Assembly (NCBI RefSeq): GCF_002967075.1
Contig: NZ_PUGE01000008.1
Location: forward strand, 1 to 64,000
Reading direction: 5' to 3'
Origin: Corynebacterium sp. J010B-136
GTDB taxonomy: Bacteria > Actinomycetota > Actinomycetes > Mycobacteriales > Mycobacteriaceae
DNA length: 64,000 nt
The translations under genes were made by a program, and so were the position numbers. The notes beneath the pieces are model-generated. The model was not told where the DNA came from. It was given only the letters and a program-made list of their open reading frames with translations, and made no database searches. Positions 1 through 8,695 of this stretch are shown in pieces. Numbering within the stretch: the stretch's first letter is position 1; each line of letters opens with the position of its first letter.

Positions 1-70
1 GGAAGCTAAGCCTGCCCGCGCTGATGGTACTGCACCCGGGAGGGTGTGGGAGAGTAAGTTACCGCCGACA
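1..70 (+). rRNA. 5S ribosomal RNA, 3' part
   Basis: The window opens inside a 5S rRNA gene. The stretch has the typical 3' half, with the GATGGTACTGCA segment, the AGGGTGTGGGAGAGTA helix and the ACCGCC strand that closes helix I. The 5' part and the preceding 23S and 16S genes lie outside the window. The exact 3' end is estimated at about base 70 and a strong terminator follows. Confidence 0.9.
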
Positions 71-98
71 TAAAACAAAACACAACCGAATACGATAA

Positions 99-136
99 GG
101 ACCCGTGAAGAGACAACCTCTCTTCACGGGTCTTTT
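99..136 (+). terminator. Terminator of the rRNA operon
   Basis: A 14-bp perfect stem (100-113 with 119-132), a 5-base loop and a TTTT run form a strong intrinsic terminator directly behind the 5S gene. The following 200 bases hold no gene that I can see; they must contain the promoter of the ABC exporter. Confidence 0.9.
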
Positions 137-339
137 CTCCGTTTTACAACCTATTTGTCGTTTTTAGGTGCAATTCCTACGGCCTTTCTGTAAATGCCAA
201 CATCGCTGCAGAAATAGGGGTACTCCCTGATATCGCCACCAGGTGCCGTCCGGTAGATTTACAAGGGTAAATGTCGAAAGACGCTCGGCACTGGCCCTAG
301 ACGTGGGCCCTTAGAAGTTAAAAAGAAAGCAATTTATAT

Positions 340-1122
340 ATGAGTAACCAGCCCACTGATTACCCTGAAGCAGAGACTGGGAAGTCCACCGACACGGTGG
401 TGGCTGCTGCCCGCGCTGTTGAGCTTCACAAGCAATACGGTGAAGGGGAAACCGCAGTAGTTGCACTAGACCACATCAATATTGAATTCGCACGCAACCA
501 GTTCACAGCGATTATGGGGCCATCAGGCTCTGGTAAATCCACGTTGATGCACACGATGGCAGGCCTGGACCGGGCATCTTCAGGTGGGGCTTTCATTGGT
601 GATACGGATTTATCGCGTCTCAATGACAAAGAAACCACTGCTATCCGTCGTGATCGCCTGGGCTTCATCTTCCAATCTTTTAACTTGGTGCCAACGCTGA
701 CGGCAGAAGAAAATATCACCTTGCCAACTGATATCGCCGGCAAGAAAGTAGACCGTGAGTGGTTTGATGAAGTCACCACTCGACTAGGCATCAAGAATCG
801 ACTCAAGCACCGCCCAGCCGAGCTGTCCGGTGGTCAGCAGCAGCGCGTTGCCTGTGCTCGCGCGCTCGTGTCACGTCCAGAAATCATCTTTGGTGATGAA
901 CCGACCGGTAACTTGGATTCGAACTCATCGCGCGAGGTCCTAGACATTCTGCGCACCGCGGTCGATAAAGATAATCAGACCGTGGTCATTGTTACTCACG
1001 ACGCCAAGGCAGCTGCCTATGCGGACCGCGTGGTCTTTCTATCGGATGGCAAGTTCGTCAACGAATTGCAGGATCCCACGATGGAAGAAATCCACAAGGT
1101 AATGGCGGAGATTGAGAGCTAA
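340..1122 (+). CDS. ABC exporter ATPase, MacB/LolD type
   Basis: Nucleotide-binding subunit of an ABC exporter whose membrane partner is the next gene. Walker A GPSGSGKST is at residues 60-68, the Q-loop near 112, the signature LSGGQ at 162-166 and Walker B IIFGDEPTG at 182-190. The sequence is closest to the MacB/LolD/FtsE class, which drives FtsX-fold permeases in mechanical export or cell-envelope work rather than classical import. The first 25 residues are an extension outside the domain. The stop codon overlaps the start of the permease gene by one base (TAATG), so the two are translationally coupled. The transported substrate cannot be read from the sequence. Confidence 0.9.
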   Translation: MSNQPTDYPEAETGKSTDTVVAAARAVELHKQYGEGETAVVALDHINIEFARNQFTAIMGPSGSGKSTLMHTMAGLDRASSGGAFIGDTDLSRLNDKETTAIRRDRLGFIFQSFNLVPTLTAEENITLPTDIAGKKVDREWFDEVTTRLGIKNRLKHRPAELSGGQQQRVACARALVSRPEIIFGDEPTGNLDSNSSREVLDILRTAVDKDNQTVVIVTHDAKAAAYADRVVFLSDGKFVNELQDPTMEEIHKVMAEIES

Positions 1123-3683
1123 TGTCTAGCGGTAAAACCATGCGCAAGGTATCGTTGCGCAATATTTTGGCACATAAACTCAGACTCGCCCTGACTGTCT
1201 TGGCCGTCGTCTTAGGAACCTCGTTTATCGCCGGTTCCTTCATGTTCACTAAGACATTGTCGGATACTTTCGACTCTGCCATCTCATCATCTTTCGACGG
1301 CGTGGATGCAGCCGTTAGTCCTGTCAATGAAGGCCAGGGCATTTCTGCTGAAACCCGTGAAGCTATTGCCGCGGACCCAGAGGTTGGCTCGGTCAACGTC
1401 GGCGGCAGCCAAACAGTGGTTGTTGCTGATGCAGATTCCGAAGCTTTTCAAACCGGGGGCGGCGCCTCCTCCTTGGGCCCGTTTTATCCTGAAGATGAAC
1501 ACGTCGGTGAGCCCTACACAATGACAGAGGGCAATGCGCCTGAAGGTCCTGATGAAGTAGTTATCAACCAAGATGCGGTTGATGAATATGGCATCGCTAT
1601 TGGCGATAAACTTATCGCAGTCACCCCGAGCGAGCACGTCAATGTAGAAGTCTCCGGTATCTATGAACCACCGGTGAGCATGGGGTCATCGATTAGCCTG
1701 CTCATGGCTGAAGACGGCTACCTGGAACGTTTCACATCTACTGGATCCGTAAGTTCGCTGACGGTCTCTGCAGCTGAGAATGTGACCCCAGACGCGCTGG
1801 TTGAACACCTCAACAACGAATACGAGGTCTCTGCTGAATCCGGTGAGAAGCTTGCCGAAGAAATCACCAAGGCGATTTCGGAAGGCATGCAGTTTATTAA
1901 CTACTTCCTCATCGCCTTCGGTCTGATTGCACTGTTGGTAGGCACTTTCATCATTGCTAATACCTTCTCAATGATCGTTGCCCAGCGCACCAAAGAATTC
2001 GCTTTGTTGCGTGCATTGGGCGCCTCCCGCGGGCAAATTACACGTTCGGTGGTTACCGAATCAGTCATCGTCGGCATTATTGGCTCAGCAGTCGGCGTCG
2101 TCGCCGGCATGGGCCTAGTCGCCATTATTAAACTGGCACTTAGTTCCCAAGACTTACCAATGGGCAGTGGGCTGGGGCTCACGGTCAACGCCGTGGTGGT
2201 GCCAATCATCCTCGGCACCATCGTGACGGTTATTTCGGCATGGGCACCAGCTCGGCGTGCAGGCGCAGTAGAGCCAGTCGAAGCCATGCGCACCACAGAA
2301 TCCGCCGCAGGTAGTTCGTTGAAGGTCCGCACCATCATTGGCCTTATCATCCTGGGCGCAGGCATTGCCTTCGCAATCTGGGGAGCCTTGTGGACAGATG
2401 GCACCACGGGCAACCGTGCATCGTTGGTTGGTGTGGGAGCATTAGGCGTTATCGTGGGCTTTTTCATGGCTGGCCCAGCGTTGAGCCTTCCAATTGTTCC
2501 ACTTTTTGGCAAGCTCATCGGTGCACCTTTTGGTGCAGTTGGAGCATTGGCCGCCACGAACTCGCAGCGTAACCCACGCCGTACATCGGCCACGGCTTTT
2601 GCCCTCACCCTGGGCCTTGCCCTGGTGACCGCGATTGGCATGCTTGGCGCGACTATGAATTCTTCCATTGCAGATCTCATGGAAGATAATGTGTCAGCGG
2701 ATTACATCTTGAGTGGACCAACGGATGGTTCTTTCCCGGCCCCGGGGAACACGCCTGAATTGGCGCGCGAGACAGAGGGCGTGGAAAGTACCGTTGCGGT
2801 CGGCATGACGCCAGTGCTTATCGATGCCAAAGCCGCGCTCGACTACGGCCCGCAATTTCAGATGACAAACTTCATTGAAGGTAACCCCGAATCAATGGTG
2901 ACCTTTGATGTAGTGGAAGGCTCCATGGATTTGGAAGCCAATCCGGGATTCATTGCCAATCGCACCGTGGCTGAAGCCAATGGCTGGGAAGTCGGCGAAT
3001 CCTATGAGCTGTCGTCGCCAATGAATCCGGTGGAAACTGGTGAAGTCGAACTCATCGGTATCTACGAGCCGAACCCCCTTGTTGAAGGATTTGCCGTCTC
3101 GAAGTCGGCTTTTGAGGACCTTATTCCTTCTGGTGCTGCGCAACTGCTTTTCGTTGGCGTCAACGCTGAGGAAAGCTATGACCTGACTCAGCTGCGCACC
3201 AACTTAGAAGAATCTATGAAGGAACTCATCATCATCCAGGTGATGACTGGTGAGGAATACGCGGGCCAGGCTGCTGACTTGGTCAACCAGATGCTCTCGA
3301 TTCTCTACGCCTTGCTGGCACTGGCCGTTATTATCGCCATCCTGGGAATTGTTAACACTTTGACCTTGGGGGTAATTGAACGCCGCCAGGAAATCGGTAT
3401 GCTGCGCGCGGTGGGTACCCAACGTCGCCAGGTCCGCACCATGATTACATTAGAAGCCGTACAAATTGCGGTCTTCGGCGCGGTCATGGGCATGCTGATT
3501 GGTCTTGGCCTGGGCTGGGCATTTATCGAAGTGCTTGCCGATACCGGCCTAGAAAACGCCGTTGTTCCATGGGCACAGCTGGCCATCATGTTGGTTGCAT
3601 CCGCCGTGGTTGGCGTGGTGGCCGCTATTTGGCCATCAGTACGCGCGGCGAATACACCGCCGCTCGAAGCCATCGCGGATTAA
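1122..3683 (+). CDS. ABC exporter permease with two FtsX domains
   Basis: Large membrane subunit (853 residues) of the exporter encoded with the upstream ATPase. It has an N-terminal membrane segment (about 22-44), a long extracytoplasmic region of MacB-core type, three segments between about 255 and 375 (first FtsX domain), further segments around 400-510, a second extracytoplasmic region, and three C-terminal segments (second FtsX domain, about 730-845). This duplicated architecture is typical of Gram-positive YknZ/YtrF-like permeases of high length. Candidate roles include export of a peptide, lipid or antibiotic, or envelope stress defence; nothing here selects among them. Its 3' end overlaps the convergent crcB gene by four bases. 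Confidence 0.88.
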   Translation: MSSGKTMRKVSLRNILAHKLRLALTVLAVVLGTSFIAGSFMFTKTLSDTFDSAISSSFDGVDAAVSPVNEGQGISAETREAIAADPEVGSVNVGGSQTVVVADADSEAFQTGGGASSLGPFYPEDEHVGEPYTMTEGNAPEGPDEVVINQDAVDEYGIAIGDKLIAVTPSEHVNVEVSGIYEPPVSMGSSISLLMAEDGYLERFTSTGSVSSLTVSAAENVTPDALVEHLNNEYEVSAESGEKLAEEITKAISEGMQFINYFLIAFGLIALLVGTFIIANTFSMIVAQRTKEFALLRALGASRGQITRSVVTESVIVGIIGSAVGVVAGMGLVAIIKLALSSQDLPMGSGLGLTVNAVVVPIILGTIVTVISAWAPARRAGAVEPVEAMRTTESAAGSSLKVRTIIGLIILGAGIAFAIWGALWTDGTTGNRASLVGVGALGVIVGFFMAGPALSLPIVPLFGKLIGAPFGAVGALAATNSQRNPRRTSATAFALTLGLALVTAIGMLGATMNSSIADLMEDNVSADYILSGPTDGSFPAPGNTPELARETEGVESTVAVGMTPVLIDAKAALDYGPQFQMTNFIEGNPESMVTFDVVEGSMDLEANPGFIANRTVAEANGWEVGESYELSSPMNPVETGEVELIGIYEPNPLVEGFAVSKSAFEDLIPSGAAQLLFVGVNAEESYDLTQLRTNLEESMKELIIIQVMTGEEYAGQAADLVNQMLSILYALLALAVIIAILGIVNTLTLGVIERRQEIGMLRAVGTQRRQVRTMITLEAVQIAVFGAVMGMLIGLGLGWAFIEVLADTGLENAVVPWAQLAIMLVASAVVGVVAAIWPSVRAANTPPLEAIAD

Positions 3684-4063
3684 GCATTATAGATTCGCAG
3701 CGCCCACACGATGCCGCGGTGGGCAAAGATGAGCCCGAGTGCGAGGGTTAGCCCCAGATACATAGCGAGCTTGCGCCACTTCTTGGTTTTGATCAGGGAG
3801 GCAAGCTCGGAGGCAAGCGTTGACCACGTCGATAAAGCTCCAGCGAAACCCATGGCGATAACCGGCTGTAAGAAATTGGCTGCGCCGGTATCGTCGAGAG
3901 CCATCGAAAAGCCGATGGCCATGCCGGCAGCGAAAGCAGCCAAAATATTGGCCACGAAGGTACCAACATAAATCGGAAACCACTGGGCCAAAAGACCACG
4001 CAGTGTTCCGCCGATGAAAGCTGCTGCGCCAAACGCTACGAGGAGCACAACGGTATCAAGCAT
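3680..4063 (-). CDS. crcB: CrcB/Fluc fluoride channel subunit
   Basis: Small four-helix membrane protein (127 residues) of the CrcB/Fluc family, which expels fluoride as a dual-topology dimer. Seen in the sequence are the glycine-rich N-terminal helix (FIGGTLRGLLA), the NILAAF segment with its conserved asparagine, and the GALSTWSTLASE segment matching the family GxxTTFSTF pore motif. An ATG at 4063 is chosen because the longer frame merely reads through the neighbouring crcB gene. It overlaps that upstream gene by eight bases, so the two subunits are probably made together and may form a heterodimer. Confidence 0.9.
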   Translation of the reverse strand: MLDTVVLLVAFGAAAFIGGTLRGLLAQWFPIYVGTFVANILAAFAAGMAIGFSMALDDTGAANFLQPVIAMGFAGALSTWSTLASELASLIKTKKWRKLAMYLGLTLALGLIFAHRGIVWALRIYNA

Positions 4064-4439
4064 TGTGCTCTCCCTCGAGGCCGTCCGCGGTGCGGCGCAT
4101 GCGGTGGGTGCGGATGGCGTCGCCAAGCACATAGCTTGCGATGCACCCTGCAACCGTAAGCGTGACGTGGCCGAGCGCACCCCAGGCGGTCATCGCAACC
4201 GTAGCAGTGGCGAAAGTAGAAAAGCTGGTGAATCCACCCAGCACCCCTTTGCCCCAGAAAAGCCCCGGCTGGAAATACCCCAACAGGGCAGAGCCCACGA
4301 AGTTAATCAACAGCAAGGGCCAAATCTCGGCATGCGGCCACGCTGCTGCTGCCGTGAGAGAACCAAGCCCCACGCTAAGACCCCAGCGCGCAAAGGCGCC
4401 GAAGACAGCCCCAGCGCCGACGATGAGTGCTTCTTTCAT
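4056..4439 (-). CDS. crcB: CrcB/Fluc fluoride channel subunit, first of the pair
   Basis: Second CrcB/Fluc paralogue, also 127 residues. Visible family marks are GAFARWGLS in the first helix, LLINFVGSALLGYF in the second and GGFTSFSTFATAT, the phenylalanine-box region, in the third. The start ATG at 4439 lies close after the divergent pgm promoter region; longer reading-frame extensions have no family similarity. With the downstream crcB it forms a two-gene unit, the arrangement found where the channel is a heterodimer of inversely inserted subunits. Confidence 0.9.
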   Translation of the reverse strand: MKEALIVGAGAVFGAFARWGLSVGLGSLTAAAAWPHAEIWPLLLINFVGSALLGYFQPGLFWGKGVLGGFTSFSTFATATVAMTAWGALGHVTLTVAGCIASYVLGDAIRTHRMRRTADGLEGEHNA

Positions 4440-4534
4440 GCTCGCAATTCTAAACCCGGTTGATGCCGATGCACTGCAAAGACGGACCGAACAGGGAATA
4501 CTAGTAGGAGACGAACTTCTACTAAGGAGCAACC

Positions 4535-6163
4535 ATGGCGCATGAGCGTGCAGGGCAATTAGCAAAACCAAGTGATCTCATTGATATCGCAAGTCTGGTG
4601 AGCGCGTATTACACGCGCAAACCGCAGGTCGATGACCCTGATCAGGCGGTAGCTTTTGGAACTTCGGGCCACCGTGGTAGTTCCTTGGACTGCGCGTTTA
4701 ATGAAGACCATATCTTGGCGATTACCCAAGCTATCGTGGATTACCGCGCTGCGCAGGGTACCAAGGGCGCTATTTTTATTGGTCGGGATACGCACGCGCT
4801 CTCAGAACCAGCGATGGTCTCCGCCCTTGAAGTGCTGTTGGCCAATGACTTGGAAGTACGCGTGGATAATAATGGCCGTTATACGCCAACTCCAGCTGTC
4901 TCCCATGCGATTTTGACCAATCCGGGAACCGACGGCATTGTCATTACCCCGTCGCACAACCCACCGCGTGATGGCGGATTCAAATACAACCCGCCTTCAG
5001 GCGGACCAGCAGATGCGGATGCTACCGACTGGATTGCTGCGCGCGCGAATGACTATTTGCGCCAAGACCTGGCAGGGGTCAAGCGCATCTCAGTAGACGG
5101 TGTGCTCGATAGCCGCTGCGTCGCGTGGGATTATCTGAATAACTACGTGGCAGACCTTGGCTCGGTGATTGACATGGAGGCAATTGCTAAGTCCGAGATT
5201 TCCATTGGCGCGGATCCGATGGGTGGGGCGAGCGTGGACTACTGGGGTGCCATCGCAAAGCACTATGGCCTCAACCTGACTGTGGTGAACCCGGAAGTTG
5301 ATGCGACTTTTCGTTTCATGACCCTAGATACCGACGGCAAGATTCGCATGGATTGTTCATCCCCGCACGCGATGGCCTCGTTGATTGATAACCGGACGAG
5401 CTTTGATTTGGCGACCGGCAATGATGCTGATGCTGACCGGCACGGCATTGTTACCCCTGATGTCGGCTTGATGAACCCTAATCACTATTTGGCGGTTGCG
5501 ATTGACTACCTCTTTAGCCACCGTGACAAGTGGGGCAATGCTGGTGTCGGTAAGACCTTGGTGTCCTCCTCGATGATTGACCGCGTGGTTGAAGCTTTGG
5601 GCAAGGACCTGGTGGAAGTTCCCGTTGGATTCAAATGGTTTGTGGATGGTCTGAGTGATGGCAGCATTGGCTTCGGCGGTGAGGAATCTGCCGGGGCGTC
5701 TTTCTTGCGTTTCGATGGCTCCGTGTGGACCACCGATAAAGACGGCATCATCTTGAACCTTTTGGCGGCAGAAATCATCGCGGTGACGGGAAAGAGCCCA
5801 TCGCAACGATACGCAGAGCTTGCCGATGAATTCGGCGCGCCCGTTTATGCACGCACGGATGCACCAGCTAACCGTCAGCAAAAGGCCATCTTGAAAGCAC
5901 TGTCGCCGGAACAGATTTCGGCCACGGAACTTGCCGGTGAGCCCATTACCGCGAAGCTGACTCAAGCAGAAGGCAACAGCGCGGCCATTGGCGGATTAAA
6001 GGTCACCACCGACAATGCGTGGTTTGCGGCGCGGCCATCGGGCACTGAGGATAAGTACAAGATTTACGCAGAATCCTTTGTTGATGAAAATCACCTGATA
6101 AAAGTGCAGGAAGAAGCTCAAAGTCTCGTGGCGCGGGTTTTAGCGGACGCGTCAACCGACTAA
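4535..6163 (+). CDS. pgm: Phosphoglucomutase, alpha-D-glucose specific
   Basis: Interconverts glucose-1-phosphate and glucose-6-phosphate in the cytoplasm, feeding glycogen, trehalose and cell-wall precursor synthesis. Seen are the N-terminal GTSGHRG motif (42-48), the phosphoserine loop TPSHNPP with Ser140, the metal loop DADAD (297-301), the sugar-binding GGEESAG and the C-terminal phosphate-binding RPSGTE. Length (542) fits the family. The ATG at 4535 has AAGGAG seven bases upstream. The MauE-like gene begins two bases after the stop, suggesting read-through transcription though no shared pathway is obvious. Confidence 0.96.
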   Translation: MAHERAGQLAKPSDLIDIASLVSAYYTRKPQVDDPDQAVAFGTSGHRGSSLDCAFNEDHILAITQAIVDYRAAQGTKGAIFIGRDTHALSEPAMVSALEVLLANDLEVRVDNNGRYTPTPAVSHAILTNPGTDGIVITPSHNPPRDGGFKYNPPSGGPADADATDWIAARANDYLRQDLAGVKRISVDGVLDSRCVAWDYLNNYVADLGSVIDMEAIAKSEISIGADPMGGASVDYWGAIAKHYGLNLTVVNPEVDATFRFMTLDTDGKIRMDCSSPHAMASLIDNRTSFDLATGNDADADRHGIVTPDVGLMNPNHYLAVAIDYLFSHRDKWGNAGVGKTLVSSSMIDRVVEALGKDLVEVPVGFKWFVDGLSDGSIGFGGEESAGASFLRFDGSVWTTDKDGIILNLLAAEIIAVTGKSPSQRYAELADEFGAPVYARTDAPANRQQKAILKALSPEQISATELAGEPITAKLTQAEGNSAAIGGLKVTTDNAWFAARPSGTEDKYKIYAESFVDENHLIKVQEEAQSLVARVLADASTD

Positions 6164-6164
6164 G

Positions 6165-6635
6165 GTGTCAGGGGTGAAATATCTTAACAAGGCGTTCCTG
6201 CTGGACTGCGTGAGTGCTTTCGCGCGCTTTTATATGGCTTATATCTGGATTACAGCTGGTTTATCCAAGCTGAACCAACACGCCACGGTTGCGATGTCCA
6301 TCCGCAATTATGATATTTTCACCGGCGAATGGTCCAATTTTTTAGCGCTGCTCATCGGTCCTTTAGAGATCATGGGTGGCGTCTTGCTGTTGCTCGGGCT
6401 GTTTTTGAAACCAGCAAACAAGATCGCAATCATTGTTCTTTCGCTGTTTGTCATCGGCATTGCACAAGCCTGGTTGCGCGGTCTCAATATTGATTGCGGT
6501 TGCTTTGAAGCAGACCCTTCGGCTGCCGATGGCCCAATGAATTACGCAATGACGATCCTGCGTGACTTCTTCTATATCTTCCTATCCGGCTGGACTATCT
6601 TCCGTCCGTTTAAGAAGCTCGCAATTTACCCTTAA
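6165..6635 (+). CDS. MauE/DoxX-like membrane protein
   Basis: A 156-residue protein with four predicted membrane helices (about 14-36, 58-80, 86-104, 124-146) and a DCGCFEAD motif with cysteines 111 and 113 between helices 3 and 4. That layout is typical of the MauE branch of the DoxX family, whose members pass electrons or disulfides between thioredoxin-like proteins on either side of the membrane. The GTG at 6165 is used; a second in-frame GTG nine bases on is possible. It lies just upstream of a DsbA-like gene, which makes a thiol-redox role more likely. Function is inferred, not shown. Confidence 0.75.
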   Translation: MSGVKYLNKAFLLDCVSAFARFYMAYIWITAGLSKLNQHATVAMSIRNYDIFTGEWSNFLALLIGPLEIMGGVLLLLGLFLKPANKIAIIVLSLFVIGIAQAWLRGLNIDCGCFEADPSAADGPMNYAMTILRDFFYIFLSGWTIFRPFKKLAIYP

Positions 6636-6739
6636 ACCGTGAGTTGCATCATTTAATAAGGCTCATCAAGGGGCTTTAAAGTAGCATTTAGGTGCGAAAA
6701 TAATTTCCAAAATTAGTTCCAGAAAGTTGGAGAAGACTT

Positions 6740-7468
6740 ATGGCAAAACCTGTCAAGGTAACAGATCCGAATAAGAAGAGCGGCGCCGGTTTCCTGTGGG
6801 GCATTGTAGCTCTGCTTGTTATTGTCGCAGTAGTTATCATCTACATCGTGGTCAACGGGCAGCGTAGCCGCGGCGCCGAGATTGAAGACGTAGCCTTTAA
6901 CGTTTCCTTTGAAGATAATGCCGTAGTTCTGGCTTCTGATAACGCAACCGCAGATACCCCGGAAGTAGATCTCTACGAAGACTTCTCCTGCCCTCACTGC
7001 TCCGACCTGTCGGTAGCTACCGGGGAAGACATGAAAAATGCGGTTGAGGCGGGCGATTTGATCGTCAACATCCGCCAACTCAACTTCCTGGATGGCCAGG
7101 ACCCAACCACCAATGAAGGCCACTCCACCATGACGGTTGCAGCTGTGACCCCATTGGCTGAAGCAGGCGAGGCTAAGGCTTGGTGGAACGTACACAAGAC
7201 CTTGATGGCTGACCAGCAGAAGGTTTACAACAACTGGTCCGCTGAAGACGTAGCAAATGCTGCAGCCGATGCAGGCGCTTCTTCCGAGGTAGTAGATGAG
7301 ATTAAGAACTCTGAGATTTCTACCGGCCAGGAAATCGCTACCGCGAACTACAACCTGCTGGAAGAGCAGACCGGTTCGGTTTCTTCGCCACGCGTAATCA
7401 TCGACGGTGAAGATATCCCTGAGGGCGAGCTCAACAACTGGGTTGCCTACGCAGTAGACAACGCCTAA
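6740..7468 (+). CDS. Membrane-anchored DsbA-like thiol-disulfide oxidoreductase
   Basis: Extracytoplasmic thioredoxin-fold protein (242 residues) that probably inserts disulfide bonds into secreted proteins. An uncleaved N-terminal membrane anchor (about 18-39) is followed by the catalytic CPHC motif at 84-87 in YEDFSCPHC, a helical insertion, and the cis-proline segment SSPRVIIDG near the C-terminus. The same motif and layout occur in MdbA, the major oxidative folding enzyme of C. diphtheriae and Actinomyces, and this is probably its counterpart. An AGTTGGAGAAG ribosome-binding region precedes the ATG. The MauE-like gene just upstream could be its redox partner. Confidence 0.85.
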   Translation: MAKPVKVTDPNKKSGAGFLWGIVALLVIVAVVIIYIVVNGQRSRGAEIEDVAFNVSFEDNAVVLASDNATADTPEVDLYEDFSCPHCSDLSVATGEDMKNAVEAGDLIVNIRQLNFLDGQDPTTNEGHSTMTVAAVTPLAEAGEAKAWWNVHKTLMADQQKVYNNWSAEDVANAAADAGASSEVVDEIKNSEISTGQEIATANYNLLEEQTGSVSSPRVIIDGEDIPEGELNNWVAYAVDNA

Positions 7469-7576
7469 GCATGTGAACACCGCTGAACGCCGCCAGCGAT
7501 TTGGATAACTCTTCGCTGGCGGTGTATCTTATAACAAGTGCCTAATCAGGTACGTAGTGCTTAAATTTAAGCGCTC

Positions 7577-7652
7577 GGGGCTATGGCGCAGCTGGTAGCG
7601 CACCACACTGGCAGTGTGGGGGTCACGGGTTCGAATCCCGTTAGCTCCACCA
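7577..7652 (+). tRNA. tRNA-Ala, anticodon GGC
   Basis: A full cloverleaf is visible: acceptor GGGGCTA (7577-7583) pairs with TAGCTCC (7642-7648) with one G-T pair, the anticodon arm is CACAC/GTGTG with loop TGGCA carrying GGC, and the T arm is ACGGG-TTCGAAT-CCCGT. Discriminator A is followed by an encoded CCA. Confidence 0.97.
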
Positions 7653-7656
7653 AATA

Positions 7657-7684
7657 AACCCGTTGACACAGGTCAACGGGTTTT
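7657..7684 (+). terminator. Terminator behind tRNA-Ala
   Basis: Eleven-base-pair stem (7657-7667 with 7672-7682), a four-base loop and a short T run lie five bases after the tRNA. A second, bulged hairpin at 7711-7754 (CCCCTCT with AGAGGGG) may end transcription of the operon arriving from the other strand. Confidence 0.85.
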
Positions 7685-7815
7685 CTCGTGCCGGGGGCGA
7701 AAACGCGTTTCCCCTCTCTGACAACGGAACGTGCTCATCGTCAGCAAAGAGGGGTTAGCGTGAAAGTGAGATGAATTCACTTTCGGGGTTATCTGAGGCA
7801 AAAGGGCTTAGCTTT

Positions 7816-8652
7816 TTAAGGTGCGGGGTTAATTACTCGTCCCCAGGTGCTCTTATTGCCCCAGATGTTTTGGCGCAGCCCTTCGAGCTGCAAGATTTGG
7901 CTGTGGTCAACGAATAGGTTGCACTCGTTGCCGTAGTTTTTGACGTACCACTCAAAGACCGGGCCATCGGCGGCTTCGAACATGACGTTTTCCAGGCCGA
8001 GTCCGTTGATGATGGAAGCGGCAGCGCCGGTATCCCACTCGGTGACATTTTCGGTAATACCTTCGGATTCAATCATGATGATGGAAGCGCCGGCATCGAG
8101 GGCCTTCTTGCCGCGGTCAACTAAGTCGCCGATGTCCTTTTTACCTTCGGCGGCGAGCTCGGCTTCGCCGGAGTCACCACCAGAACCAATCTGTAGGCCC
8201 AGCTCAGGTTTTGCCTTGAGACCTGCCTTGACCACCTTTTCAACGAGGCGCTGCAGGCCGGAGGTGTTGAGCATGATGAAGCCGGTAGAAATCTCAATAA
8301 CATCGAAGCCGACTTCCTTGGCTTCTTTGAGGTAGTGGTCCACCGCATCATCGCCGTAGCGCAGCACGGTTTCAATCCAGCCGCCGGAGGAAACATAAGC
8401 GTTGTTCTCGTGTGCGATATCGCTAAAGGCGCGGACTTGTTCAGTGGGCACAAGCGCGAAAGAACCGCCGGCCCATTTGATGCCATCGACCCACTGGCCA
8501 GCGACGTCAAAGACATCCTGGAGGTGACGCGTGCCGAAGGTGGAGTAGTACGGTGCACGAATTTCAGTCATGCCGAAGGTGCGTGGCTTTTCTGGACGGT
8601 AGGCGCGGGGAACGAAGTTAAAAGATACGTTGTGGGGTACTGCATTGCCCAT
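7816..8652 (-). CDS. Phosphosulfolactate synthase (ComA/HSA32) family protein
   Basis: Predicted TIM-barrel protein of 278 residues in the ComA family, whose founding member adds sulfite to phosphoenolpyruvate to give phosphosulfolactate. Supporting segments are DGIKWAGGSFAL (the conserved DxxKxG(W)G region), VIEISTGFIML, IIMIESEGI and VMFEAADG, in the order expected for the family. Plant HSA32 and many bacterial relatives share the fold but have no proven reaction, so the substrate here is open. It is the second gene of an operon with a MmgE/PrpD-family gene 43 bases upstream, and both sit behind a DtxR box. No other coenzyme M or sulfolactate genes are nearby. Confidence 0.8.
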   Translation of the reverse strand: MGNAVPHNVSFNFVPRAYRPEKPRTFGMTEIRAPYYSTFGTRHLQDVFDVAGQWVDGIKWAGGSFALVPTEQVRAFSDIAHENNAYVSSGGWIETVLRYGDDAVDHYLKEAKEVGFDVIEISTGFIMLNTSGLQRLVEKVVKAGLKAKPELGLQIGSGGDSGEAELAAEGKKDIGDLVDRGKKALDAGASIIMIESEGITENVTEWDTGAAASIINGLGLENVMFEAADGPVFEWYVKNYGNECNLFVDHSQILQLEGLRQNIWGNKSTWGRVINPAP

Positions 8653-8695
8653 GATGGGATCCTTTCAAAAAAAGGGGGTTGGACGGCGAGGCAGG

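Noticed and set aside
7761..7788. Hairpin GAAAGTGA/TCACTTTC as terminator of the ComA-like gene
   Set aside because: No T run follows on the minus strand; the bulged hairpin at 7711-7754 is an alternative, but neither is convincing.
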